This document shows positions 1 through 5,482 of a stretch of DNA of 5,597 nucleotides, in pieces. The stretch is from the NCBI GenBank assembly GCA_910579925.1, contig CAJTVY010000089.1:1-5597 (forward strand), given 5' to 3'. Each line of letters starts with the position of its first letter. Within the stretch, counting starts at the first letter, position 1. A program made the position numbers and the translations under genes. Source of the DNA: an uncultured Dorea sp. Lineage in GTDB: Bacteria; Bacillota; Clostridia; Lachnospirales; Lachnospiraceae. Under the pieces are notes generated by a model. It ran no database searches and was not told the DNA's origin. It saw only the letters and a list, made by a program, of their open reading frames with translations.

Positions 1-2
1 CA

Positions 3-281
3 ATCTGTATGTTCTTCTTCGCATTTTCTACAATCCTTGGATGGTACTTCTTTGGTCAGGCGAATATTAAGTATCTGTTTGGTTCAAAAGCGGTAAAGGT
101 TTACTCAGTAATCGTTGCAGTCTGCGTATTCCTTGGTTCGCTTGCAGAGGTAGAGCTTGTCTGGACGATGCAGGATACGTTTAACTCTTTGATGGTTATC
201 CCGAATATTCTTGCGCTGTTCGCACTGAGCGGAGTGATCAAGCAGGTACACAACGACTTTTTCAAGAACCGTAAGAAGTAG
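3..281 (+). CDS. Sodium:alanine/glycine symporter (AGCS family), C-terminal fragment
   Basis: This is the 3' end of a gene that begins before the window. The reading frame is already open at position 3 and the ATG at position 9 is internal. About 92 residues are visible. They start with an aromatic transmembrane segment containing FSTILGWYFFGQ, followed by a short loop (IKYLFGSKAVKVY), a second hydrophobic helix (VIVAVCVFLGSLAEVELVW), then DTFNSLMVIPNILALFALSGVI, and a basic cytoplasmic tail (NDFFKNRKK). The FSTILGW motif, the E-L-V-W-x-x-x-D stretch and the N-x-L-M-x-I-P-N segment are characteristic of the C-terminal part of AGCS (AlsT/DagA-like) carriers, which import alanine or glycine with Na+. 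It sits just upstream of a glycine-responsive operon, so glycine import would make physiological sense, but a terminator separates the two and the substrate cannot be read from this fragment. Confidence 0.88.
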   Translation: MCMFFFAFSTILGWYFFGQANIKYLFGSKAVKVYSVIVAVCVFLGSLAEVELVWTMQDTFNSLMVIPNILALFALSGVIKQVHNDFFKNRKK

Positions 282-318
282 TGGAACGTACAATAAAAAT
301 TAAATAACGGATAGAAGG

Positions 319-355
319 CGTCGTGCAGTTGAATGATTTCTGCACGGCGTTTTTT
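319..355 (+). terminator. Intrinsic terminator after the symporter gene
   Basis: A 10-bp stem is formed by CGTCGTGCAG (319-328) and CTGCACGGCG (340-349), with one G-U pair and an 11-nt loop. It is followed directly by six T residues (350-355). It lies 37 bases after the symporter stop codon and should end that transcript. Its T-run is shared with the left arm of the inverted repeat that follows. Confidence 0.88.
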
Positions 356-416
356 ATCTTATAGGAAAGACTTTGTCACGCTAACGCATGAAAGTATCTT
401 TCCTATAAGATAAAAA
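351..416. repeat. Perfect 20-bp inverted repeat (long hairpin element)
   Basis: Positions 351-370 and 397-416 are perfect reverse complements over 20 bp (core CTTATAGGAAAG / CTTTCCTATAAG), with a 26-base centre. The stem can continue through CTTT (371-374) pairing with AAAG (391-394) after a 2-base bulge, leaving a loop with the core CACGCTAACGCATG. The flanks are T5 on the left and A5 on the right, so either strand gives a hairpin but no clean terminator. The shape is that of dispersed palindromic intergenic repeats in Clostridia. That assignment is inference, since only one copy is visible here. Confidence 0.7.
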
Positions 417-460
417 TAATATGCGCACTCGCACAAGAGGTAAAATATTGCTTCGCAATT

Positions 461-553
461 GTGCTCGGCGCACAAAGTGTCCAGGCCCCTCATGAGTGAG
501 GGGTTAGGGGAGCTGAAGTGGGCCTGCCCACTTTGTTCTGCGCAGTCCCGCAC
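461..553. repeat. Branched structured intergenic element
   Basis: Nested inverted repeats fold this GC-rich stretch into one element. GCGCA (468-472) pairs with TGCGC (539-543), CAAAGTG (473-479) with CACTTTG (529-535), and CAGGCCC (482-488) with GGGCCTG (520-526). These are separated only by small bulges or a 2x2 mismatch. Inside is an alternative perfect hairpin, CCCCTCA (486-492) with TGAGGGG (497-503), which competes for the last few bases of the outer stem. GTGC (461-464) and GCAC (550-553) can close the base. No coding frame crosses it convincingly. It is likely a dispersed repeat or small mobile-element relic, possibly one unit with the palindrome just upstream. Confidence 0.55.
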
Positions 554-559
554 AGATGA

Positions 560-730
560 ATCTTGACTTGGCGGAAACATATGATAGAATGGGAACAGAG
601 GGCCGGAGATCTTGAGGACTATCATCTGCAGAATGGATATATGATTCGTTTTGATTTTAACAAGAAAAAGCGCGCCGGAGTCCATGAAGTCATTCTGGGT
701 GATAGGGTGTTGATAGAGGCAGTCATATAA
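560..730 (+). pseudogene. C-terminal remnant of an AAA-ATPase/PD-(D/E)XK-type protein
   Basis: The frame opens after an in-frame TGA at 557-559 and runs to TAA at 728-730. From the first ATG (581) it gives only 49 residues. The translation contains EDYHLQNGYMIRFDFNKKK followed by AGVHEVILGDRVLIEAVI. This closely resembles the extreme C-terminus of the large AAA-ATPase-like proteins with a PD-(D/E)XK nuclease-like tail that are abundant and often degenerate in Clostridia and Bacteroidetes genomes. Those proteins typically end in a G-Y-M-x-S-F-x-F-N-K-K-K pattern and a G-D-K-x-x-x-E-A-V-V-like end. The several hundred residues expected upstream are absent and replaced by structured repeats, so this is read as a deletion remnant. 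There is no good ribosome site. A functional 49-residue peptide cannot be fully excluded. The family call comes from recalled motifs, not a search. Confidence 0.6.
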
Positions 731-837
731 AAATACAGTAATCAATTGGAAAAATTTAGAATATTGTAAAAAATGGACAATTAGCAGGGGTAAATATTGT
801 TGATTGTGTATAAATTTAGATATTTTCAATTTAAAGG

Positions 838-866
838 TTGCAAATGTTTTAACAATGGGGTATTAT
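838..866 (+). promoter_or_regulatory. Probable sigma-A promoter of the grd operon
   Basis: TTGCAA (838-843) and TATTAT (861-866) are separated by exactly 17 bases, a good match to the housekeeping -35/-10 arrangement. They lie in AT-rich DNA upstream of the riboswitch. Transcription would begin near 873, giving a leader of about 375 nt before grdX. No extended -10 TG is present. Other AT-rich -10-like strings occur nearby (for example around 808-815), so this is the best candidate rather than a proven start. Confidence 0.6.
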
Positions 867-944
867 AGGTATAGGCAATGAGCAATATATAGTTTGTCTA
901 TAAATAATATTGAAAAGAGCGTAAAAGAGAATATGAGAGTGGGT

Positions 945-1053
945 TGATATTTCCTAAGAGAGAGTCGGAAACAGCGGCCGCCGAAGAGGCAAACCTGACA
1001 GAAGGCAGCGAATCTGTCCCCAGGTGAAACTTTCAGGCAAAAGGACTGGGAAA
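945..1053 (+). promoter_or_regulatory. Glycine riboswitch, single aptamer
   Basis: The conserved core of a glycine aptamer is present: GCCGAAGAGGCAAAC (979-993) and TTTCAGGCAAAAGGACT (1031-1047). The expected helices can be drawn. P1 is TTTCCTA (950-956) with TGGGAAA (1047-1053). P2 is GAGAGT (960-965) with ACTTTC (1029-1034). The P3 arm is closed by CCTG (994-997) with CAGG (1021-1024), or GACAG (997-1001) with CTGTC (1014-1018). Only one copy of the core motif occurs in the leader, so this is a singleton and not the common tandem pair. It precedes a terminator and a glycine reductase operon, which fits a glycine-activated ON switch for a catabolic pathway. The direction of switching is inferred from context. 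Confidence 0.9.
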
Positions 1054-1083
1054 CGTACCACATTCTGAATCTTGTGCTGTATG
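1054..1083 (+). promoter_or_regulatory. Candidate ghost-aptamer helix 3' of the glycine riboswitch
   Basis: Immediately after the P1 3' strand, CGTACCACA (1054-1062) can pair with TGTG (1073-1076) and GTATG (1079-1083), giving a nine-pair helix (one G-U) with a CT bulge (1077-1078) and a 10-nt loop. Singleton glycine riboswitches are known to carry a reduced 'ghost aptamer' stem beside the single aptamer that replaces the tertiary contacts of the missing second one. Position and shape fit a 3'-side ghost, but no tertiary contact can be seen directly. Confidence 0.5.
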
Positions 1084-1131
1084 ATAAATTTCTTGAGATA
1101 ATTGATATGTTATCAGGGCAAAAGACAGAAA

Positions 1132-1173
1132 GGGCGATTGCACACATGATTGTGTTCAAATCGTCTTTTTTTT
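1132..1173 (+). terminator. Riboswitch-controlled intrinsic terminator
   Basis: The stem pairs GGGCGATT (1132-1139) with AATCGTCT (1159-1166) using G-U pairs at the base, and continues after a small asymmetric bulge as ACACA (1142-1146) with TGTGT (1151-1155), with a TGAT loop. Eight T residues follow (1166-1173). It lies between the aptamer and grdX, where a transcription-control platform is expected. An alternative antiterminator pairing was not obvious: the best found is TGTGC (1073-1077) with GCACA (1140-1144). Confidence 0.85.
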
Positions 1174-1248
1174 GCAAAGGATGCCTAAAAGGCGGGTGGT
1201 TTCATCCGCAGATCTAAGCATAGACGACCATAAGGGAGAGACAGGCAG

Positions 1249-1635
1249 ATGGGAAGCAGAGATTACATTGTAATTACCAATAATCCGCTGGTTTTGGACA
1301 GACTGAACGAGACGCACCATATTGTTTACCGGGATATTTCCTATGAGGAGGTCCTAAGGGAAGTCAGAGACAGAATTCACGAAGGGCACATCTTGTTATC
1401 GCATCCGTTATCCGGAAGCGTGAAGCCCAATGAGACACCATATAAATCCATTATGATATCAGAAGGAAAGGGGGCGGTGGACGAGGAGTCTGTTAAGCTG
1501 ATTGAGAACGCCATACAAGCGTGCCGGAAGTTCATATTCAAGTCCGACTTGTACGAAGAATCGGTATATGACGATTTTCAGCTGATTGACTGGACTCTGC
1601 TGGAAAGTGGAATGGCATCTGCGGATGTCGGGTAG
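1249..1635 (+). CDS. grdX: GrdX family protein, glycine reductase operon
   Basis: This 128-residue soluble protein is the first gene of the operon. The ATG start is preceded by AGGGAG (1233-1238) at about 10 nt spacing. The N-terminus YIVITNNPLVLDRL looks like a beta strand followed by a helix. The central LLSHPLSGSVKPNETPYKSI is the signature stretch of GrdX proteins, which accompany glycine, sarcosine and betaine reductase operons. The C-terminal third is acidic and amphipathic. It has no signal peptide, no membrane segment and no obvious catalytic triad. Its role is not established; association only with grd operons suggests a regulatory, assembly or maturation function. It lies about 75 bases downstream of the riboswitch terminator, so it is the first gene exposed to glycine control, and 70 bases before grdE. 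Confidence 0.9.
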   Translation: MGSRDYIVITNNPLVLDRLNETHHIVYRDISYEEVLREVRDRIHEGHILLSHPLSGSVKPNETPYKSIMISEGKGAVDEESVKLIENAIQACRKFIFKSDLYEESVYDDFQLIDWTLLESGMASADVG

Positions 1636-1689
1636 TCTTTATAAAGGTTGTAGAAGCGCATAAGCTTTGAACAATAATATCAATATTCT

Positions 1690-1697
1690 AAGGAGGG
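1690..1697 (+). promoter_or_regulatory. Ribosome binding site that fixes the grdE start
   Basis: AAGGAGGG lies 8 nt before the GTG at 1706. It shows that translation begins at that GTG and not at the in-frame TTG at 1667, which lies upstream of this site and would translate through it. Confidence 0.88.
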
Positions 1698-1705
1698 AAC
1701 CAAAA

Positions 1706-2986
1706 GTGAGATTAGAAATGGGACACATTTACATTAAGGATATTCAGTTTGCGGCTGAGTCTAAGATTGAAGACGGTATCCTTTATGTATCCGAAGAGGC
1801 CGTAAAAGCGGTTGCTCTCGAGGACGAGAAGATTAAGAGCGTATCTTTTGATATCGCAAAGCCAGGTGAGTCTGTGAGAATCACACCGGTTAAGGACGTC
1901 ATCGAGCCAAGAGTTAAGGTGGAAGGAAGAGGCGGAATCTTCCCGGGCGTAATCGCTAAGGTTGATACTGTAGGCGAAGGAAAGACCTATGCGCTGAAGG
2001 GTATGGCTGTTGTTACGGCTGGTAAGATCGTAGGTTTCCAGGAAGGTATCATCGATATGACTGGTCCGGGAGCTGACTACACACCGTTTTCCAAGACACT
2101 GAATCTGGTTATGGTATGTGAGCCGGTAGATGGCATTAAGCAGCATGATTATGAGAAGGCTGTACGTTTCGCAGGCTTCAGAGTTGCTGTGTATCTTGGG
2201 GAACTGGCGCGCGAGCTTACTCCGGATGAGACGAAGGTATACGAGACATGTACAATCAAAGAGGGTATGGAGAAGTATCCGGACCTTCCGAGAGTTGCCT
2301 ATGTACAGATGCTTCAGAGTCAGGGACTTTTGCACGATACATATGTGTACGGCGTAGATGCGAAGAAGATTGTTCCGACGATCATGAGCCCGACAGAGAT
2401 TATGGACGGCGCTATCGTATCCGGTAACTGTGTATCCGCATGTGATAAGAACCCAACTTATGTTCATTTGAACAATCCGGTTGTTCACGATATGTTTGAG
2501 CAGCACGGAAAGACATTTAACTTCGTTTGCCACATTATCACCAATGAGAACGTATATCTGGCTGACAAGCAGCGTTCTTCTGACTGGACGGCGAAGTTAT
2601 GTAAGATGTTAGACCTTGACGGCGTTATCGTTTCTCAGGAAGGATTCGGTAATCCGGATACTGACCTGATTATGAACTGCAAGAAGATCGAGGCAGAAGG
2701 CGTTAAGACTGTTATTATTACAGACGAGTACGCAGGACGCGACGGAAAGTCCCAGTCACTGGCTGACTCCGATCCGGCTGCAGACGCAGTAGTAACAGGC
2801 GGTAATGCGAACCAGGTAATTATCCTGCCAAAACTTGACAAGGTTATTGGAACTCTGGATTATGTAACGAAGATTGCAGGTGCAAGTGAGGAGACGCTTC
2901 GCGAGGATGGATCTCTTGAAGTTGAACTTCAGGTACTTACGGGTGCAACCAACGAGACTGGTTTCAACAAACTGAGTGCGAGATAA
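1706..2986 (+). CDS. grdE: Glycine reductase complex component B, proprotein GrdE (alpha and beta subunits)
   Basis: The product is 426 residues from a GTG start chosen by the AAGGAGGG site. It begins MRLEMGHIYIKDIQF, matching known GrdE N-termini, and the length is usual for the family. GrdE is a proprotein: cleavage at Asn-Cys creates two subunits, and the new N-terminal Cys is converted to a pyruvoyl group that forms a Schiff base with glycine. The processing site is visible in SGNCVSACDKNPTYVH, with Asn241-Cys242 (2426-2431), predicting pieces of about 241 and 185 residues. With GrdB it forms cytoplasmic protein B, which reductively deaminates glycine and transfers a carboxymethyl group to selenoprotein A. 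The glycine riboswitch and GrdX/GrdB neighbours favour glycine over sarcosine or betaine specificity; GrdG and GrdH are the paralogues to exclude. grdB follows after a 17-base gap. Confidence 0.93.
   Translation: MRLEMGHIYIKDIQFAAESKIEDGILYVSEEAVKAVALEDEKIKSVSFDIAKPGESVRITPVKDVIEPRVKVEGRGGIFPGVIAKVDTVGEGKTYALKGMAVVTAGKIVGFQEGIIDMTGPGADYTPFSKTLNLVMVCEPVDGIKQHDYEKAVRFAGFRVAVYLGELARELTPDETKVYETCTIKEGMEKYPDLPRVAYVQMLQSQGLLHDTYVYGVDAKKIVPTIMSPTEIMDGAIVSGNCVSACDKNPTYVHLNNPVVHDMFEQHGKTFNFVCHIITNENVYLADKQRSSDWTAKLCKMLDLDGVIVSQEGFGNPDTDLIMNCKKIEAEGVKTVIITDEYAGRDGKSQSLADSDPAADAVVTGGNANQVIILPKLDKVIGTLDYVTKIAGASEETLREDGSLEVELQVLTGATNETGFNKLSAR
2426..2431 (+). other. Asn241-Cys242 codons: GrdE autoprocessing and pyruvoyl site
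   Basis: AAC-TGT encodes Asn-Cys in the context VSGNCVSACDK. In characterised GrdE-type proproteins the chain is cleaved before this Cys, which becomes the pyruvoyl cofactor of the C-terminal subunit. The residues are intact here, so the protein should be processed. Confidence 0.82.
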
Positions 2987-3003
2987 GAAGGGAGGATAAG
3001 AAC

Positions 3004-4314
3004 ATGGCTAAATTAAAAGTAGTTCATTACATCAATCAGTTCTTTGCACAGATTGGTGGAGAAGAGAAAGCAGATTATCCGGCAGAGCTTCGTGTTGGAG
3101 AGATTGTCGGACCAGGTCAGGCGCTGACACAGCAGTTCGGCGAGGACGCTGAGATTGTTGCTACAATCGTTTGTGGCGACTCTTATTTCAATGAGAACCT
3201 TGAGAAGGCAAAGGCAGACATCCTTGCTATGGTGAAAGAGCAGGCTCCGGATGTATTCGTGGCAGGTCCTGCATTCAATGCCGGACGTTACGGCGTTGCC
3301 TGCGGTACAATCGCAGCGGCGGTTCAGGAAGAACTTGGCATCCCGGCTGTTACGGGTATGTATGTTGAGAACCCGGGAGCTGATATGTTCAAGACTCAGG
3401 TTTATATTGTATCTACAAAGAACAGTGCGGCAGGTATGAGAGACGCTGTTAAGAAGCTGGCTCCGTTAGCTGTTAAGATCGGAAAAGGCGAGGCAATCGG
3501 CGCTTCCTCAGAGGAAGGATATATCCCGAACGGCGTTCGTGTGAACTTCTTCGAGAAAGAGAGAGGATCACTGCGTGCGGTTAAGATGCTGATTAAGAAA
3601 CTTGCCGACAAGCCATTTGAGACTGAGTTCCCGATGCCTGACTTCGACAGAGTTGATCCGAATCCGGCAGTTAAGGATCTTGCACATGCGAAGATTGCGC
3701 TTGTTACTTCCGGCGGTATCGTTCCGAAGGGTAATCCGGATCACATTGAGAGTTCCAGCGCTTCACACTACGGAGAGTATGATATCGCAGGCGTTATGGA
3801 CCTGACGGAAGCGACATACGAGACCGCTCACGGCGGATATGACCCGGTTTATGCAAACGAAGACTCTGACCGTGTATTACCGGTTGACGTACTTCGCGAC
3901 ATGGAGAAGGAAGGAAAGATTGGGGAGCTGCATCACCTGTTCTACACGACCACAGGTAATGGTACGGCCGTTGCATCATCCAAGGCTTTTGCTGCTGAGT
4001 TCTCTCAGAAGCTTAAGAACGACGGCGTAGACGCAGTCATCCTCACCTCCACATGAGGTACCTGTACTCGTTGCGGTGCAACGATGGTAAAAGAAGTAGA
4101 GAGAGCAGGAATCCCTGTAGTACATATCTGTACGGTAACTCCTATTTCTATGACGGTTGGTGCGAACAGAATCGTACCGGCTATCGCAATTCCACATCCT
4201 CTTGGAAATCCTGCATTGGATAAAGATGAGGAGAAGAGCCTCAGACGTAAGATTGTTGAGAAGGCGTTAGTTGCCCTTGAGACAGAGGTTGAGGGACAGA
4301 CAATATTTGACTAG
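3004..4314 (+). CDS. grdB: Glycine reductase complex component B gamma subunit, selenoprotein GrdB
   Basis: The full product is 436 residues when the in-frame TGA at 4054-4056 is read as selenocysteine 351; conventional calling splits it into 350- and 76-residue pieces. The start ATG follows AAGGGAGG (2989-2996). The N-terminus KLKVVHYINQFFAQIGGEE and the centre VFVAGPAFNAGRYGVACG are typical of GrdB, and the length matches the family. The active site is TSTUGTCTRCGATMVKE: Sec351 is followed by Cys354 and Cys357 (U-x-x-C-x-x-C). The sequence after the TGA (GIPVVHICTVTPISMTVGANRIVPAIAIPHPLGNP) is conserved and intact, so this is recoding, not a nonsense mutation. The selenol attacks the carbon of the glycine-pyruvoyl Schiff base held by GrdE and hands the carboxymethyl group to GrdA. 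The host must have selA/selB/selC/selD elsewhere. GrdF and GrdI are paralogues, but context supports the glycine form. Confidence 0.95.
4054..4056 (+). other. Selenocysteine codon (UGA) in grdB
   Basis: TGA is in frame with grdB and is flanked by TST and GTCTRCGAT, the recognised Sec context of glycine reductase B subunits. The frame stays open for 85 further codons to TAG. Confidence 0.95.
4057..4089 (+). promoter_or_regulatory. Bacterial SECIS hairpin for grdB
   Basis: Twelve bases after the TGA, CGTTGC (4069-4074) pairs perfectly with GCAACG (4078-4083) around a GGT loop, and T4068-A4084 adds a pair. A lower helix TACC (4059-4062) with GGTA (4086-4089) closes it across an asymmetric internal loop. 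A short stem directly 3' of the UGA with guanines at the start of the apical loop (18 nt past the UGA) is what SelB recognises in bacterial SECIS elements. The hairpin also encodes the conserved Arg-Cys-Gly-Ala-Thr, so RNA and protein constraints overlap. Confidence 0.8.
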
Positions 4315-4317
4315 AGC

Positions 4318-4389
4318 ACTTAGCGAGGATTTGTCGAGCTTAGTGCGAAGCATATCTGGGAACTTGGCGAGGATTTGCCGAGCCTGGTG
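4318..4389. repeat. Two imperfect 28-nt direct repeats between grdB and trxB
   Basis: Copies at 4318-4345 and 4362-4389 share the core GCGAGGATTTG followed by YCGAGC, differ at five positions (all transitions) and have a 44-nt period. They fill most of the 110-base gap after the grdB stop. There is no U-run, so this is not a terminator. Such GCGAG...CGAGC units resemble short dispersed repeats of Clostridia intergenic regions; that family assignment is inference. Confidence 0.65.
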
Positions 4390-4406
4390 AGCAGATGATA
4401 CCATGT

Positions 4407-4414
4407 AAAAGGAG
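4407..4414 (+). promoter_or_regulatory. Ribosome binding site that fixes the trxB start
   Basis: AAAAGGAG ends 10 nt before the ATG at 4425 and lies inside the longer open frame that begins at 4395. This supports the shorter protein beginning MSKIYDVIVLGAG. Confidence 0.82.
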
Positions 4415-4424
4415 AAGTTTCGTT

Positions 4425-5369
4425 ATGAGCAAAATTTATGATGTAATTGTCCTGGGCGCAGGTCCTGCAGGTTTGGCTGCAGGACTGTACGCAGGAAGAA
4501 GCCGTCTTTCTGTTCTGATTATTGAGAAGGGACAGGACGGAGGACAGATTGCTATCACAGATGAGATCGAGAACTACCCGGGACAGACGGTAGAGGGCGA
4601 GTCAGGACCGTCTCTGATTGCAAGAATGACAGAGCAGGCGGCAAAATTCGGCGCTGAACGCGTATCCGACACCATTACGGAAGTATCCCTTGAGGGAGAA
4701 GTAAAAGTGTTAAAGAGCGCAAAGGCTGAGTATCAGGGAAAGAATGTTATCATCGCTACAGGCGCCCACGCAAGGCCGATCGGCTGTAAGGGCGAAGCAG
4801 AGTATATGGGCAAGGGCGTATCTTACTGTGCTACCTGTGACGCTAACTTCTTCGAGGACTTTGAAGTATATGTAGTGGGCGGCGGCGACTCTGCCGTTGA
4901 GGAAGCTATGTATCTGACGAAGTTCGCAAGGAAAGTAACCCTGATCCACAGGAGGAATGAACTTCGTGCCGCAAAGTCCATCCAGGAGAAGGCGTTCAAG
5001 AATCCGAAGCTTGAGTTCATGTGGGATTCTGTCGTTGAGGAGCTTGGAGGAGATGAGATCCTGTCAGAGATGACGGTTAAGAACGTAAAGACAGGGGAGA
5101 TTACGAAGGTTACGGCAGACGAGGACGACGGAATGTTCGGTCTGTTCGGATTCATCGGAACCATCCCGAATTCCAAGGTCTTCGAGGGAATCATTGATAT
5201 GGACGAGCGCGGATATATCAAGACAGACGAAGATATGCACACCAATATCCCTGGCGTATACGCAGCAGGCGACGTCCGTATTAAGAGCTTAAGGCAGGTA
5301 GTTACCGCAGCGGCTGACGGAGCAATTGCGGCAGTCCAGGTTGAGAGAAGCATGTCAGATTACTTCTAA
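4425..5369 (+). CDS. trxB: Thioredoxin reductase (NADPH), FAD flavoprotein
   Basis: This 314-residue protein is a standard low-molecular-weight thioredoxin reductase. FAD is bound by the N-terminal GAGPAG (residues 11-16) and the C-terminal GVYAAGDVR (277-285). The redox disulfide is C135-A-T-C138 in SYCATCDANFF. NADPH binding is shown by GGGDSAVEEA (from 152) and HRR (175-177), the arginines that contact the 2'-phosphate. The intact HRR points to NADPH rather than a ferredoxin-dependent type. It transfers electrons from NADPH to the thioredoxin encoded next, which regenerates selenoprotein A after each glycine reductase turnover. It lies 110 bases after grdB and about 113 before trxA, on the same strand and without a clear terminator, so co-transcription is likely. 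Confidence 0.95.
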   Translation: MSKIYDVIVLGAGPAGLAAGLYAGRSRLSVLIIEKGQDGGQIAITDEIENYPGQTVEGESGPSLIARMTEQAAKFGAERVSDTITEVSLEGEVKVLKSAKAEYQGKNVIIATGAHARPIGCKGEAEYMGKGVSYCATCDANFFEDFEVYVVGGGDSAVEEAMYLTKFARKVTLIHRRNELRAAKSIQEKAFKNPKLEFMWDSVVEELGGDEILSEMTVKNVKTGEITKVTADEDDGMFGLFGFIGTIPNSKVFEGIIDMDERGYIKTDEDMHTNIPGVYAAGDVRIKSLRQVVTAAADGAIAAVQVERSMSDYF

Positions 5370-5381
5370 AGTATGGGATAG

Positions 5382-5449
5382 ACACGCTTATAGATGGAAC
5401 ATCGTCAAGCGGTAAGCGTGTTTATAGAAGCCTTACTATTTTTGGCTTC
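5382..5449 (+). other. Two consecutive hairpins between trxB and trxA
   Basis: The first is ACACGCTTA (5382-5390) with TAAGCGTGT (5413-5421), a perfect 9-bp stem whose loop holds a smaller GATG/CATC (5393-5396/5400-5403) hairpin. The second is GAAGCC (5427-5432) with GGCTTC (5444-5449) around an 11-base loop that contains the only T-run. No U-tract follows either stem, so this is not a typical terminator. It could be a partial attenuator, an RNA-processing or stability site, or repeat-derived. Confidence 0.6.
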
Positions 5450-5482
5450 ATATCACAATATCAGTAAAGGAGGATGATAGAA

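Noticed and set aside
359..829. Minus-strand 156-codon open frame
   Set aside because: It runs through the palindrome, the structured element and the antisense of the gene remnant; the translation shows no family motif and the composition looks non-coding.
873..960. A second glycine aptamer upstream of the recognised one
   Set aside because: The AT-rich stretch contains a GAGAGT-like string (935-940) but neither of the conserved core motifs, so a tandem riboswitch is not supported.
863..1177. Minus-strand 104-codon open frame
   Set aside because: It is antisense to the riboswitch and terminator, whose RNA structure explains the sequence.
1667..1705. Longer grdE starting at TTG 1667
   Set aside because: The extra residues would translate the AAGGAGGG site itself, and the family N-terminus MRLE... 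begins at the GTG at 1706.
1712..2533. Minus-strand 273-codon open frame
   Set aside because: It is the shadow of grdE on the opposite strand. It is long only because of the codon pattern of grdE and has no ribosome site or recognisable domain.
4084..4314. Separate small gene starting at the ATG after the TGA
   Set aside because: It has no ribosome site, it is in frame with the upstream 350 codons, and it encodes the conserved C-terminus of GrdB. The TGA is a selenocysteine codon.
4318..4389. CRISPR array
   Set aside because: There are only two imperfect copies with a 16-base spacer and no cas genes.
4395..4424. Longer trxB starting at ATG 4395
   Set aside because: The added ten residues cover the ribosome site at 4407-4414, and thioredoxin reductases start just before the GAGPAG motif.
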